Shown piece by piece: positions 1 to 10,600 of a stretch of DNA of 64,000 nucleotides. The translations under genes were made by a program, and so were the position numbers. Location of the stretch: positions 72,581,837 to 72,645,836 of the forward strand of contig RSEF01000002.1 in assembly GCA_003993805.1 (NCBI GenBank), in the 5' to 3' direction. Numbering within the stretch: the first letter of the stretch is position 1; the number at the start of each line of letters is the position of its first letter. The stretch is from Himantopus leucocephalus. Lineage: Eukaryota > Chordata > Aves > Charadriiformes > Recurvirostridae. Under the pieces are notes generated by a model, which saw nothing but the letters and a program-made list of their open reading frames with translations, was not told the origin of the DNA and ran no database searches.

Positions 1-761
1 CATGCAGCAACTCTAAGGGAAACTCTCCAGATACCTCGTAAGGGTCAGAACTCCTGGACCTTCCACACCACCTCCTGACTCCAAGTGACATGACCTCACA
101 TCTAGTAAACCCAACACACTTGACTAGTTACTGCAAAGTCATTAGTACTTTTGAATTAGTCATCCGACTAATGTACTTCAAGGAAAACAATCTAATTTGG
201 GGGGGGGGAAGGTATGGTTTCTGGGTTTACCATAATTTGCCTCTAGCCTCATAACTTCTTCAATAGCAAATACAATTTAAAGCCAGAAGCAAAACCACAA
301 GAAATCAAGATTTTATAGAACACAACGCTTCTCTTTAGAATAAACATCCATTACATACCTTGCCCTTTTTCTTTAAGTTTAATCATAGCTTTACTTCAAC
401 TTAATTGTCTGTTATTTTAGGAACAGAACTAATTATCTTATCAGGTATCAGTGGCTTATTATAATCCACTTTTCAAATCCATGTAACAAATTTACTTGGA
501 TAATGTTACAAAGTTAAATATATAAATAGACTCTTCTAGGTACACTTCAGCAAAAGTTCTCAAAAACTATGCATGGACTATTGTTTAATAATTGCCGTTG
601 TGCATCCTAGGTGAATACAAAAATAGGCTAAATATGTATCAGTAGGCAAGGTAGTACAGAATAATCCATGTAATTAGCTATCTAAGAAAAAAAAAAACAG
701 AAAAAATACACCTTCCTACATACTCGTTTCTACAGAGGATCACAGATGTTATATTTCATAC
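1..761 (-). other. TBC1D7: TBC1D7 intron 3 (5' part)
   Basis: This stretch follows the exon 3 donor (GTATGA reading down from 761 on the minus strand) and runs off the left edge. It is AT-rich, with a run of ten G at 199-208 and no frame matching the next TBC1D7 exon, so exon 4 must lie outside the window. I see no gene or recognisable mobile element in it. Confidence 0.75.
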
Positions 762-842
762 CTAAAAGCACTTTCCACACCAGTATACGATACATGGATG
801 GGAGAGGAAACCTTTGACTAAATGTGCAAAGCTTCTCAATAT
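762..842 (-). CDS. TBC1D7: TBC1D7 coding exon 3 (residues 38-65)
   Basis: This 81-base internal exon encodes the N-terminal edge of the TBC (Rab-GAP-like) domain of TBC1D7, the third subunit of the cytoplasmic TSC1-TSC2 complex that inhibits Rheb and so mTORC1. On the minus strand a pyrimidine-rich acceptor (CTTTATTTCTCTACAG) precedes base 842, and the exon ends with G at 762 before a GTATGA donor. The frame gives [17 protein letters not shown] followed by RILVWKVLL, recognisable as TBC1D7; the [10 protein letters not shown] segment opens the TBC fold. Phase is 1 at both ends: AT at the exon start completes an Asp codon with the G that ends exon 2, and the last G begins Gly65. Residue numbering agrees with my recollection of the 293-residue human protein. 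The rest of the domain lies beyond the left edge. Confidence 0.93.
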   Translation of the reverse strand: MLRSFAHLVKGFLSHPCIVYWCGKCF

Positions 843-1570
843 CTGTAGAGAAATAAAGAGGGAAAGAAAAAGTTAAGGTAAATTTAAATATAATTATAAA
901 TAGGTTTGAGTCTCTGATCTACCCAAGTATGACAAATCCTTAGCTGCAGACTGAAATCTCCACTTTCAGCATATATTATCATCAAATGCTTTCACTGCTT
1001 CAACTGAGAATAGCATGTACCCAATAAACTGCAACAACTTTGAAAAATATATACATCGGCTTGATTTACAATAAAACTACCCTAGGTTTCACCAGGAAGA
1101 AATTGTACCATTTTTATAGACATTTTGTAAATCACATTGCTATGTCAAAACAATTAAGGGCTTTGTTAAAGCGACATTTATCTTTCTGTTCTGTTAGAGA
1201 TGGGGCACTCCTCAGCGACCAACAGCAATAACAAAATCTTCATTGTTTTGAGGTTAGATGGAATTAACAGCATGAGATGATATATCTTCAGATTAAAACT
1301 GCTTTCATTAAAAAAACATTTAGTTTCTTGGGCACAGAGAATGACAGAAGAAAGAAAAGAAACAAGCAGGCAGACAACAGTTTTAATAGTTTTAAAAATC
1401 ATATTTTCAGATCTTTGAAACACAAAGGACTGCTAGTAATAACTGAGAGATTAGTGGTAAAAGATACAAAACTTAAATGAGCACTAAGCACAGCAGGTAA
1501 AAATTTTCTATTATTCCCTCCCCAGCCCCAAATCACCAAAGTAATAGAGGAAACAGTGAAATCAACTTGC
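843..1570 (-). other. TBC1D7: TBC1D7 intron 2, GC-AG type
   Basis: A 728-base intron whose donor reads GCAAGT (1570 down to 1565) and whose acceptor reads CTACAG at 843-848. The GC donor is forced by phase: exon 2 ending at 1571 joins exon 3 to give Arg-Leu-Asp-Ile-Glu in frame. The nearest GT, at 1575-1574, would give Arg-Tyr-stop. GCAAGT is the consensus for the minor GC-AG class handled by the major spliceosome. Short open frames inside this intron on both strands look like chance. Confidence 0.85.
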
Positions 1571-1682
1571 CCAACCGGTCATCTTTTAACAGAATTTCCA
1601 GTGACTTCTTTTCTTCAACTCCACGAAACCCCACTTTTTCATAATACACTGAGCGGAAGTTTCTCTGAGAGTCGTCAGCCAT
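1571..1682 (-). CDS. TBC1D7: TBC1D7 coding exon 2 with start codon (residues 1-38)
   Basis: First coding exon of TBC1D7. The start ATG is at 1682-1680 and the exon extends upstream to 1694, where an acceptor (ACTATTTCTCCAG) leaves a 12-base piece of 5' UTR. Thirty-seven full codons follow, beginning [19 protein letters not shown] and ending ILLKDDRL, plus one G that is completed by exon 3. This is nearly identical to human TBC1D7, which I recall as beginning MTEDSQ. The segment precedes the TBC domain. The purine after the ATG (G at +4) fits a good initiation context. The exon ends at a GC rather than GT donor. The gene has 5'-UTR intron 1 upstream, so transcription starts in the CpG island to the right. 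Confidence 0.95.
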
Positions 1683-1694
1683 GATTGATTCCTT

Positions 1695-4007
1695 CTGGAG
1701 AAATAGTAATTCCCCTTAAGACTTACAAGAATACTTTCCTACTATGTTAAGGTCAAGTACTGATAAAACTTGACTGCCCATGCCTCTATAGTATTAATAA
1801 AACCTACAGAATATGAAAATCTTCCAAGATTTTTTTCATCATACGCTAACACAGACAATCGTAAAAATAACTGAACCTAAACAAGGTCTAAAGATATCCA
1901 ATTTCCAAACAAAACACAAGGATTTTATAAAATTTTTTATTCCTGTGGTAAATTATACTGCTTTTCCAAAAGCTTAAAATATATATATATATGTGCTATC
2001 TTTTACATGATATTGTGTCTTTCAAAACCAATATAAAAATACAGTTAAGAGTGACAAAATTTTGGCTACAGAAACCCTAATCAAGTACAACAGTTACCCA
2101 GATAAGTAAAATCATCAGGTTTCATACTCACCAGACAAGGTAACAAGAAGCAAGGACAAGCTGACGTTGGCCTCAGTAGCACAGAGGTGGCAGGAAAGAA
2201 TAAGGCTAGGTATGTAAGTTTGTTCTTAAGTTGCAGATTTGAATTAAATGTTCACGTTGTTATCAGGTGCTGTAACAGCCACAGTCTTGAGCTTGTGATT
2301 CCAGTACTAAAAAGAAATATATGTCTCATCCCTATACTGGAAACAATGGTAAATTGCAGTGAGTACTCTGTGTTTTATGACAAATGTAACTGACATTTCA
2401 ATTCAGTTCAACCTTCTAAATATCAATTCTCTCTCCTCTACAAGGTTGCAAATATGAGAAAGTTCTGTTTTGTCACTCAAAGGACTAAAAACAGTCTTAA
2501 CTTTTATGCCCAGTGACAGCAGCAAAATTTGGAGAAAAATAATTTGAGTGAGGAGCAATGGGTGAATGAAAAAAGCTGAAAAGCTTTTCTAGTTAAATTC
2601 TTCTTTTCCTTGCTGAACCAAAGCATACATCAGGAGCAAAGCATTTGCAGATATAAACAAAGTCCACAACTTTGCAAAGAATGCGCCTATTTAATTCTGT
2701 ATACCCACTAGGCCTATTTCAAATTAAGTTCATTTTTAGTGCTTTGTAGGATCAGGGCCAAGACCAGACAGAAAAATATAAACCGGCAAAGGACTGAATT
2801 AATGCTTTCTGAGATAGCTCAAATACTATCTCAAAACCAGAGTGAAAAATATTTATATTACTTGCAAGACATTCCAGCTGTGCACTGTTCTTATGAAGAT
2901 GACTGCGATGTTCACGTATTGCGCACTTAAGGGTCCAATGTTTAGAGTGTTTACTACTTACATTGTAGCCATGTGTAAAAGCAGACTCACGATGTTACAG
3001 ACACTCAACTACATTTAAAATATTTGAAGTTTTTAAAATCTGAATTAAATATGTGCTATTTAGAAAACATTTAGCCCGTACCACTTGTGGAAAGCTGACA
3101 GTAGAGCCGCAGAACAGAAACAATAAATATCATTTGAAAAGTAACAGCATGATCTGTAAGAAAAGAACGCTATTTTAATAATTTTAAACTATCATTATAC
3201 CAGCAGTACATTGGATTTACTCAGTGGAAAAAAAGGAGGAACACTGTTTCCTCCCTCCACGTTTAGGATATATATTTTCATATCAAGCAAACAACTGATA
3301 TTCCAAACTTTACACGTATCCTCGACAAACTGGAAAAAGGGAGAAAACAAATCCCTAGCCAGCTCATTGGAAGCATTATGTACAAAAGGGTACAATTAAC
3401 TCATCCCGTCTTCAAAGATTAATGCATTTTCGGCCATAATAGCACTTTTCGACGTATCACTAAATTTCACGCCAGGTGATTTGTAACAGCAGCGATGAAA
3501 TACAAACACCGAGCAGAGGGCCCGCGGGGATGCCGCCACGCTTCTGCCCAGCGGCAGGCGGCCCCCGCCTTCCACAGACCCAGCCAAACCCCGGGCGCAG
3601 CCCCGGCAGGCCGCAGGGCACCGACCCCCACAGCAGCGGCCTTGGCCACCCGCCCCGGGCTTTGGGGCTGCGGTACCCGGTCCCCCTTACATTTCCAAAG
3701 GAAAACACGGATACGGTTGGGCACAGGCTCGCTTAAATCCCCCTCCTCCCCGCACGCACACCCCCCTCTCCCGCGGGCGAGGCGGGGCGGAGACAGGCCA
3801 CCGGGCCGACTGCGGATGGCCACCGGCGGACCGGCGCGGGGCAAGGGGGCGGGCCGTGTCGCCCGCTACCCCGGCAGCGACGGCGACCGCGAGGCCCTGG
3901 GGAACGACAGGGGCTCGGGAAATGGGATGAGAGCGGGGCCGGTGACAGACACCCCCCGCCTCCCCCCCTCCTCATCGCACCGGAACCCCACCGCCGCCCC
4001 ACGGCAC
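1695..4007 (-). other. TBC1D7: TBC1D7 intron 1 (5'-UTR intron, inferred)
   Basis: The acceptor for exon 2 is clear at 1695-1700. The donor is uncertain; a candidate at 4008|4007 reads CCGTAG|GTGCCG on the minus strand inside the CpG island, close to the NRF1 site. The left two thirds are AT-rich and hold no coding match, only an AT microsatellite at about 1979-1992 and a phrase near 2740-2765 that resembles an ancient interspersed-repeat tail. Composition turns strongly GC-rich after about 3480. Confidence 0.5.
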
Positions 4008-4045
4008 CTACGGCAGGCGGGCGCGGCCCCACGGCGCGGGCTCTG

Positions 4046-4055
4046 GCGCATGCGC
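4046..4055. promoter_or_regulatory. NRF1 binding site
   Basis: The sequence GCGCATGCGC is the perfect palindromic core of the NRF1 consensus. NRF1 sites typically lie within tens of bases of CpG-island transcription starts, so this marks the probable TBC1D7 start region. Confidence 0.7.
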
Positions 4056-4085
4056 AGGCCGCGGCCCGCCCCGGCTGCCGGTGTC

Positions 4086-4129
4086 GGCGGGGCGTTGGGC
4101 GGGGCGTTGGGCGGGGCGTTGGGCGGGGC
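4086..4129. repeat. Tandem GC-box array (12-base unit)
   Basis: The unit GGCGGGGCGTTG is repeated almost without change about 3.7 times. Each unit holds a GGGGCG GC box (SP/KLF binding motif). The array sits about 30 bases upstream of the NRF1 site relative to leftward transcription, as expected for proximal promoter elements of TBC1D7. Copy number in such arrays commonly varies. Confidence 0.8.
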
Positions 4130-4201
4130 CCCCCGCCCACCGGTAGGGCCGCGTGCTCAACGGCCGGGGCCGGCGCGCGGGGGCGGGGGCGGGGCCGGCC
4201 G

Positions 4202-4222
4202 CCCCCCCCCCCCCCCCCCCCC
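4202..4222. repeat. C21 homopolymer
   Basis: An unbroken run of 21 C (poly-G on the minus strand) at the upstream edge of the promoter, directly after several GGGGC motifs. Its length may be unreliable because sequencing slips in such runs. Confidence 0.85.
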
Positions 4223-4440
4223 TCAGAGAGGCGAGGGGCCGTTGACGGGCCGTTTGCCGGTGTGTCAGGGTTCCCTCATCCCTCAGTGCCGGGTCCCCCT
4301 TCCGTGCTCCTCCCGGGATTTCGTGGGGCAGCTTCGGGCTGCCGGAGCAGAGCGGCGGCACCCCTCGTAGGCCTGTCTCGCGGTGACACCGCAGGTCCGG
4401 GCGTTTTGACGGAACAGGCCGTGTGCGCCCGGTGTGGAAT

Positions 4441-4897
4441 TGTATGGAGCAGTGATCGGGAAAGTACAGTGCTGGCGCGAGACCCAGCGATAATGCTCGT
4501 CGAGAAGGGAATAACTCTTTTCCCTTAACGCTGAGGCCGTGAAGAATAGCAAAGAACGGTATTGCCTGCACCGTGTTACTCACCATAATTGGTATCCTTA
4601 GCGTTTTGGCCTATCCACTGTGACATCTGGGGACATTTTATTCAGAATAATCTCTAGGAAGCTAAGTGCGTTTTCCAAAACCAAGAGTTACTTACTCATG
4701 TGAGCAAAGCGTTTGATGCTAAAACTCCCACCCCTCAAAACAGACAAAGGACCTACATCTCGCTGCAGGAAGCAACACTCAAAAATCAACCCATGCTGCC
4801 AAAAGCATGGGACATCAAACTAATAGTGTGGGTTTATTTGGATTTTTTTTGTAGTTGGTGGTGATGTTTTTCTTCAGATCTTTGACATCTTGCCAGC
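4441..4897. other. Intergenic, no gene seen
   Basis: Composition falls back to AT-rich. There is a good minus-strand splice-donor-like sequence (ATG|GTGAGT, around 4578-4586) which could serve an alternative upstream TBC1D7 first exon, but no exon is otherwise supported. Nothing else is recognised. Confidence 0.4.
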
Positions 4898-5178
4898 CTC
4901 AAGGAGTTGTAGCGATAGGACAAGGGGTAACAGTCTTAAAATGAAAGAGGGTAGATTTAGAGTAGGTATTAGGAAGAAATTCTTTACTGTGGGGGTGGTG
5001 AGATGCTGGAACAGGTTGCCCAGGGAAGTTGTGGATGCCCCATCCCTGGAAGTGTTCAGGGCCAGGCTGGATGGGGCTTTGGGTAACCTGGTCTGGTGGG
5101 AAGCGTCCCTGCCCATGGCAGGGGGGTTGGAGCTAGATGATCTTTAAGGTCCCTTCCAACTCTAACCATTCTATGATT
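4898..5178 (+). mobile_element. CR1 LINE 3' fragment
   Basis: A 5'-truncated CR1 retrotransposon tail in plus orientation. The frame encodes the C-terminal end of CR1 ORF2 (FRVGIRKKFFTVGVV, WNRLPREVVDAPSLEVF, ARLDGALGNLV) and the nucleotide tail runs through TTGGAGCTAGATGATCTTTAAGGTCCCTTCCAAC to the terminal ATTCTATGATT. The frame is still open over its last 85 codons, which suggests a fairly young copy, but the element lacks almost all of ORF2 and is dead. The left boundary is approximate. Confidence 0.93.
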
Positions 5179-6848
5179 GCAAGGACGAGGCAGCTGCTTT
5201 TAATAGGAATTGAGTGTTCAGCTCATTGTCCTTTTCCAGGAGCAGCAACTTGAACAAGACCATCGAACACCTGAGTTAGGAACACCAAGATTTCAAAGTA
5301 CTAGAGCCCTTCAAGACAGCCTCTTGGATTAAGTGGCCTATTTTCAAATGCACAGGACATCCCATTATTTTAATCTTGCCCAATGCTTTCGAAACGCCAA
5401 GGGGAAAGCACGCTGGTGCAGAATGGACATGCTTTTGTTGAACCCCGTTCACACAGGAGTGTTTTTGTTGAGTCAGTGCAAGGCCTAGCAAATATGTTTC
5501 CTGAAGTAATTCTGTACAGCAGCAGGTGGCAGGCTGGTGCCATGTTTTGCCATTTTTGGCTTCTTGAACTCAAATACATCTTCTATCGATAGATGGCACT
5601 TGTCTCTGGATGCGATCTGTTTGGTGCTGTTGGGAGTAAACCAGTATCACAAGGTTCAGAAAACACCTACGGAAATTCAATGAAATCTCTATAATTTTTA
5701 ATTATTCATTTTTGGCCTTGTCAAGAGGTACTACATAGCTATTGTGGTGCTCTAAAAAAAGGCTGAAGCTAGCACAATTTATTTCAGCACTAATTTATTG
5801 TTCAGCAGATACAGCAATATTTTAAGCAGTTGAGTGATCAGACATTGTGCTATGGATTTGCATTATATTAATGTTAACAATTATGGCATTGCTAAAAGTT
5901 CCTAATCAAAATTAGGGCCTGAAGGATTTAGCTGCATAAAAATAATGCCCGCCCTGAAAACCACTAAAATTAATGCACTCCCCCTAGTAAAGTTTCTAAA
6001 CCCCACATATAGAAAGCTTCTTAATCATGTTACTTATACACAGATTTTCTTAATGGTGTCTGTAAACAGCTTCTAACATATAGATAATAGGTTATAGTGG
6101 GATCCCATCCAAAATCAGTTGTAAATATGACTGCCAGCATTATATTTAGGCCAGCGGGAAATGAATTAAAGAATTTAATTTGAGACTTTTCAAACCGCAA
6201 ATGAAATTAAAAGCATAGGTTGAGCATGAACTACTAATGACTACAATTATTATTATGTGATGATACATACACGGTGAAACAAAGATGGCTAACCTAATTT
6301 TTTAGAAAGACAGCCATGCACAGAGTTGTACTTTCTTACTTTAACAGTCTTATTTTTTTTCAACTGCCCTTCTACATCCACTTGTACTGAAAATAACTAA
6401 ATAACTCTATATGCTGTAAATTGGTATTGTAAAGATTGCAGGTGACTCTTTACTTAAATATTTCATTTAAGTAATTTTACATTTTCATAAACCAAATAAT
6501 GACCTTATTTTCCTTTGTCTAGTGACATAAAGTATCTTCATTCTTATTGACAGAATCTCTTTGTCGCCACTGTAAATGAAAGCAGAATTTCATCATGAAT
6601 AGCTGCAGGTGTCAATCAGCCAAGTGGAGGACGGTGTTTATAATAAAACTGATTGATAATAAAATTGATTGATTAATACATCATTAATCAATAATACCTT
6701 CCTAGGCATCTGTCCAAACCATGATAACCTAAACACTGAATTTTTTAAACTGCAATAACATCAGAAAAGGTAGCACACATAAAAGATTAAAGGGAAACAG
6801 GTTTGGAATTGGCTTGGGATTATCTGAGATAGCAGAGCCAAACTAATT
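5179..6848. other. Intergenic, AT-rich, possible conserved elements
   Basis: No gene or mobile element is recognised. The part from about 6520 to 6700 has the look of a conserved regulatory block, with an inverted pair of ATTGATTAAT homeodomain-like motifs at 6668-6692. The distal TBC1D7 promoter side is to the left. Confidence 0.4.
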
Positions 6849-7107
6849 AGTACCCTGCTAGCATACTGCATCTCGTTTTTATCTGTGACTTTGAGTCTTA
6901 CTGTGTTTGTATTTTGTAGCAATACGTTTGTATTGCACAAGTGAATTACTCACTGACATACAAAGACACATGAGGAANAGTACCCTGCTAGCATACTGCA
7001 TCTCGTTTTTATCTGTGACTTTTGAGTCTTACTGTGTTTGTATTTTGTAGCGATACTTTTGTACTGCACAAGAGAATTACTCACTGACATACAAAGACAC
7101 ATGAGGA
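6849..7107. repeat. 129-base direct duplication split by a single N
   Basis: Bases 6849-6976 and 6979-7107 are the same sequence with one T indel and a handful of substitutions (for example AATACGTTTGTATTG against GATACTTTTGTACTG), separated by an N at 6978. The likely explanation is two overlapping contig ends, perhaps two haplotypes, placed side by side with a one-base gap, not a genomic tandem repeat. Confidence 0.85.
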
Positions 7108-7351
7108 GGAAGCCAAACAGGCATTGCTAATGGTTTTTATTGCAAAATATGAACTGCATTCTGTCCATGGTTCTTCATGAAAAGCAATGCTTTTGCTATT
7201 AAAACTGGAATAGTTTTATGGGAGTGATAGGCTGCTGAATATGACAGCTCTTGGAGAGTCTTTAGGGTTTCGGTCTCTCCTGTATGACGGATCTATCAGT
7301 GGAATTACAGATGATTATCAGAAGCACATTTGTTATGTGAATTTATCAAAA

Positions 7352-7654
7352 GAAGTTGAAAATGCAAAGCAAGAGAATGTCAATTTTATGCAGCATGGAA
7401 GTCCATATTTGCATGGCATTATAACACATGCCGTAACATACAAAAAGTCAGTGCAGTTTTCAGGTGGGTTTCATTTGCTCTGAAATGACTGAAGATGCAC
7501 TTNGAAGTTGAAAATGCAAAGCAAGAGAATGTCAATTTTATGCAGCACGGAGGTCCATATTTGCATGGCATTATAACACATGCTGTAACATACAAAAAGT
7601 CAGTGCAGTTTTTAGGTGGGTTTCATTTGCTCTGAAATGACTGAAGATGCACTT
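7352..7654. repeat. 151-base direct duplication split by a single N
   Basis: Bases 7352-7502 and 7504-7654 are equal in length and nearly identical, differing by a few transitions (CATGGAAGTC against CACGGAGGTC; GCCGTAAC against GCTGTAAC), with an N at 7503. The second copy runs on into a T16 run at 7653-7668, just where the first copy stops, so the break was probably caused by the homopolymer. The open frame of about 80 codons across the first copy has no recognisable product. Confidence 0.87.
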
Positions 7655-10600
7655 TTTTTTTTTTTTTTAAGACATTTGTCTGATAATATCTTCACAGTGT
7701 ATCAAAACCTATACCTTCAGCCTGCTAATGCACCGTTCCTTGTTCCTATCACAATAGGAAATGATTGATGTTCAGGCAAAGAGTTACAAGTTTGGTCATT
7801 TCACCTTTTCTAAGATATCATCTCCTGTTTCTTCAGAAGCATGAATAGTTGCAGATGGTGACCAGGGCTGTGTTAGCATAAAGGACAATTTACTTATACA
7901 TTCATATAACCTTTTTATTATGAACATCCACAGATCTAGAAAAGCTTGGCCCCATTTCCTGGCCAAAGCAGCATCACTCTGTTGGTTACATTCTACCTGA
8001 GAGAAGAATGCAAATGTTGGAGCTATAAATGTTCACAACGTAATCCCTTGTTGAAGTGAGATGGAAAGAAAAAAAACACTCTAGGGTAATAAAAATATCC
8101 TAAAACTGTTCAGAAGCGAAAGAGAACTCAGCCTTTCATTTTAGCATGGCAGCACAACAGGCAGGTCTGTCTCCAAGCAGACCAAACACTGTCTCTGTAA
8201 TCATGAATGTGGATCCTCAGATGACAGCAAGAAGGCTCATGGGGCTGAAAACAGCATAAGGAGCAGCTGAACTTGGAAAGCTGAGTTCAAATGTGTCCTG
8301 CTTCCCTGTTCTCTCATGCTGCTAGAGAATGAGAGTGCTTTCAGAGATGACATGCTTTTGTCTGCAGAGATACACAGAAACTGCAAGACAATTATGAAGA
8401 AAATAACGAATTGCCCTTGCTTATTCCAAACGTAAAGGAAATAGGATTTGTTTTAAGATTATGTTAGTGATTTTTTAGGATAACTTTTTCTGGATTCTAG
8501 TTATAACTTTGATTTGTGGCTTAACCTCTGATATCAACTGTGCCTGCTCTAATTATTCTTCTACCAACCTTATTAGTAGCTGTATTAAGGGTAAGATTGA
8601 TGTTTTTGTCTGAAGAAGGATTGCAAGTTTTTAAATAGCACCAAAAACATGCTTTGTGCTGTCAGTGAGCATGGCACATTTGGGGCATTACACAATAATA
8701 AATAATCCGCAATCATCTTATCTCAGTTTTGTTACTATTTAATTGAGGAGTGACAATGAGGTGGCAATGAGACAAAGATTGGTCAGTTTAGGGACAGTGG
8801 CAAAATTAAATGATACACCTTCAGAATCCTAATCAAGAGATTTGGTATATGGATGAGGTATAGTTATTATGATCAGTATATATGGTTAGAGATGGAGGAA
8901 AAATTGTGGCAGTATGTAGGTATCTGCCACAAAATGAGAAAGCAAGTAGGAAGTAGGAACAGGTTTCAGACTTTGCAATATTTCTCCTTGTGTCAGAGCC
9001 ACAAATGTGCCCAGAAGCTAATTCAAGGTCACAAGCTGGATATGGTAGGTAGATTCTGTATTCCTCACTCAACCAAGTGTGCCCAAAACTTTAGGGCCTG
9101 GGCAAACTGTGTGGTGTATTGGACTGAACAAGGAGTTGCAAAGGGTTTTACTCTTCTTGAGTCCTGTGACCCAGGGTGGAGATGGGGACAGTTTGTTTCA
9201 GTCCCTGGGCATATTTGAACCAGACATTCTCTAAAGTGAGCCTAGCCGAGCCGAGCCAGAGTTTCAAGGCATCATTTCAACAGCCGGGATTGCAGAAGCC
9301 AATCGGACGTTGCTCACCATTGCCGCTCTCCTCGGCCAGGACCTGTTCTGAGAACGGCACCTGACTAGCTGCTTGCACATTTGGCCATGGAGATGAGTTC
9401 ATAGCTCTGACCTGCTCCCTAGGCTCAAAGGCAAGAGCCTAACCCAGTGGCATCACTGGGACCACTAATGTAAGGGTGAGAGGATTAGATGCAACCAAAG
9501 CAACACAGCAGACACAGCACTTGTACCTCCAAAGAATAATTTGTCACTTAATCACCTTCTTTCAGAAAGACTGCCTACCACGGGGGAGGGGAGCCTTGAA
9601 CACAAGCAGGCTTTTGATCTTGGTGGAGCTCAGAGGGCTTTGCTAGCGCATTCATTTAAAGGTTTGAGCAGCAACTAATTAATGACTCTAAATTATATCA
9701 GTCGTGGTTTGGAGGCTTGTTTTAATATATGAAGACAAGCTGCTAAACTGGAATGGCGGACTGATGTTTATTTTGTGAGAGGACGAAGTAGTCTCACCTC
9801 TCTCCTGATCGTGGTTTTCTGTGTCAGCTTTCTAGGTCTGAATTTCTATAGTCATTAAAGGTGTTCCAATGTCCTGCTTTCTGGTTGTTGTTGTACAGAA
9901 TAATGGGAAGCTGTAAAAATCATCACAGAACAATTTACCTCATAAATTTCCGAATTACACTAGGATGATTATCATCTGCCTCTCCCGGTAACGATTTGCA
10001 GCTATTACCATTGAGAACTTGCCAGTGGGAATTGAAAGGGATATTCTCTGAAGGGTTTTGGACCAGAAATCCTTGCCAAACTGAGCAGTGTGAACTAGAG
10101 GGTGCAGGCAAATAGATTCCTCTAACATCCTTACCCAAAACACACAACAGAATTGCAGTTTTGTGCTAACTGACTTGGACTTTTTCGGGCTGATTGATTA
10201 TTTTAGCGGTTTTCTGGTCAGCACATAGATCTGATGCTAATTTTATCAGCTTGGTTTTAAAATCAATGCATGGAGAGTGCAGTGTCTCTCACCTTCTCCT
10301 CCATAGATGGAATTACGCAAAATGTATTCACTTAGATGAAGCTGTTGGTATTGGCTTTGGTGTTGCTAGGACTTTTCTGAACTGATGAATTTGAACTTAG
10401 GCTGTGGAGACAACCCTAGCTTATTTGGCATTCACAAACCACAGCAGCATATTAGACATTAATTATATATGACTAATTATATTAATTATAATGAATGAGA
10501 ATTATGTTAGGTTTAAGAACTATTTAAAGGGAACTAGAAATTAAAGCAGCAGGATTTAGTATCTGGGTGTCATGGACCTGTTCTGTGTGGCCTTGGGCAG

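Larger units (their letters stand above)
3490..4440 (-). promoter_or_regulatory. TBC1D7: CpG-island promoter of TBC1D7
   Basis: About 950 bases of very GC- and CpG-rich DNA stand out from AT-rich surroundings and lie 5' of the first TBC1D7 coding exon. They contain a four-copy GC-box array, a palindromic NRF1 site and a 21-base C run, with no TATA box. This is the usual architecture of a housekeeping vertebrate promoter with dispersed starts. The most likely transcription start is near the NRF1 site at 4046-4055, firing leftward. Island promoters often fire both ways, so a rightward non-coding transcript is possible but not shown by sequence. Long open frames across the island on both strands are a by-product of few stop codons at high GC. 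Confidence 0.8.

Noticed and set aside
1574..1575. GT dinucleotide as the donor of TBC1D7 exon 2
   Set aside because: Splicing there to the exon 3 acceptor gives Arg-Tyr-stop, and the surrounding GTTGGG is a poor donor. The GC donor five bases downstream restores the known protein.
3495..4370. A 291-codon plus-strand frame and several minus-strand frames in the GC-rich region
   Set aside because: They lie in the CpG island, are Pro/Gly/Ala/Arg-rich, overlap on both strands and have no recognisable domain. Few stops are expected at this GC content. The GALG repeat in one is just the GC-box array translated.
7241..7483. An 80-codon frame over the duplicated segment
   Set aside because: No family resemblance; it ends within the first copy of an apparent assembly duplication.
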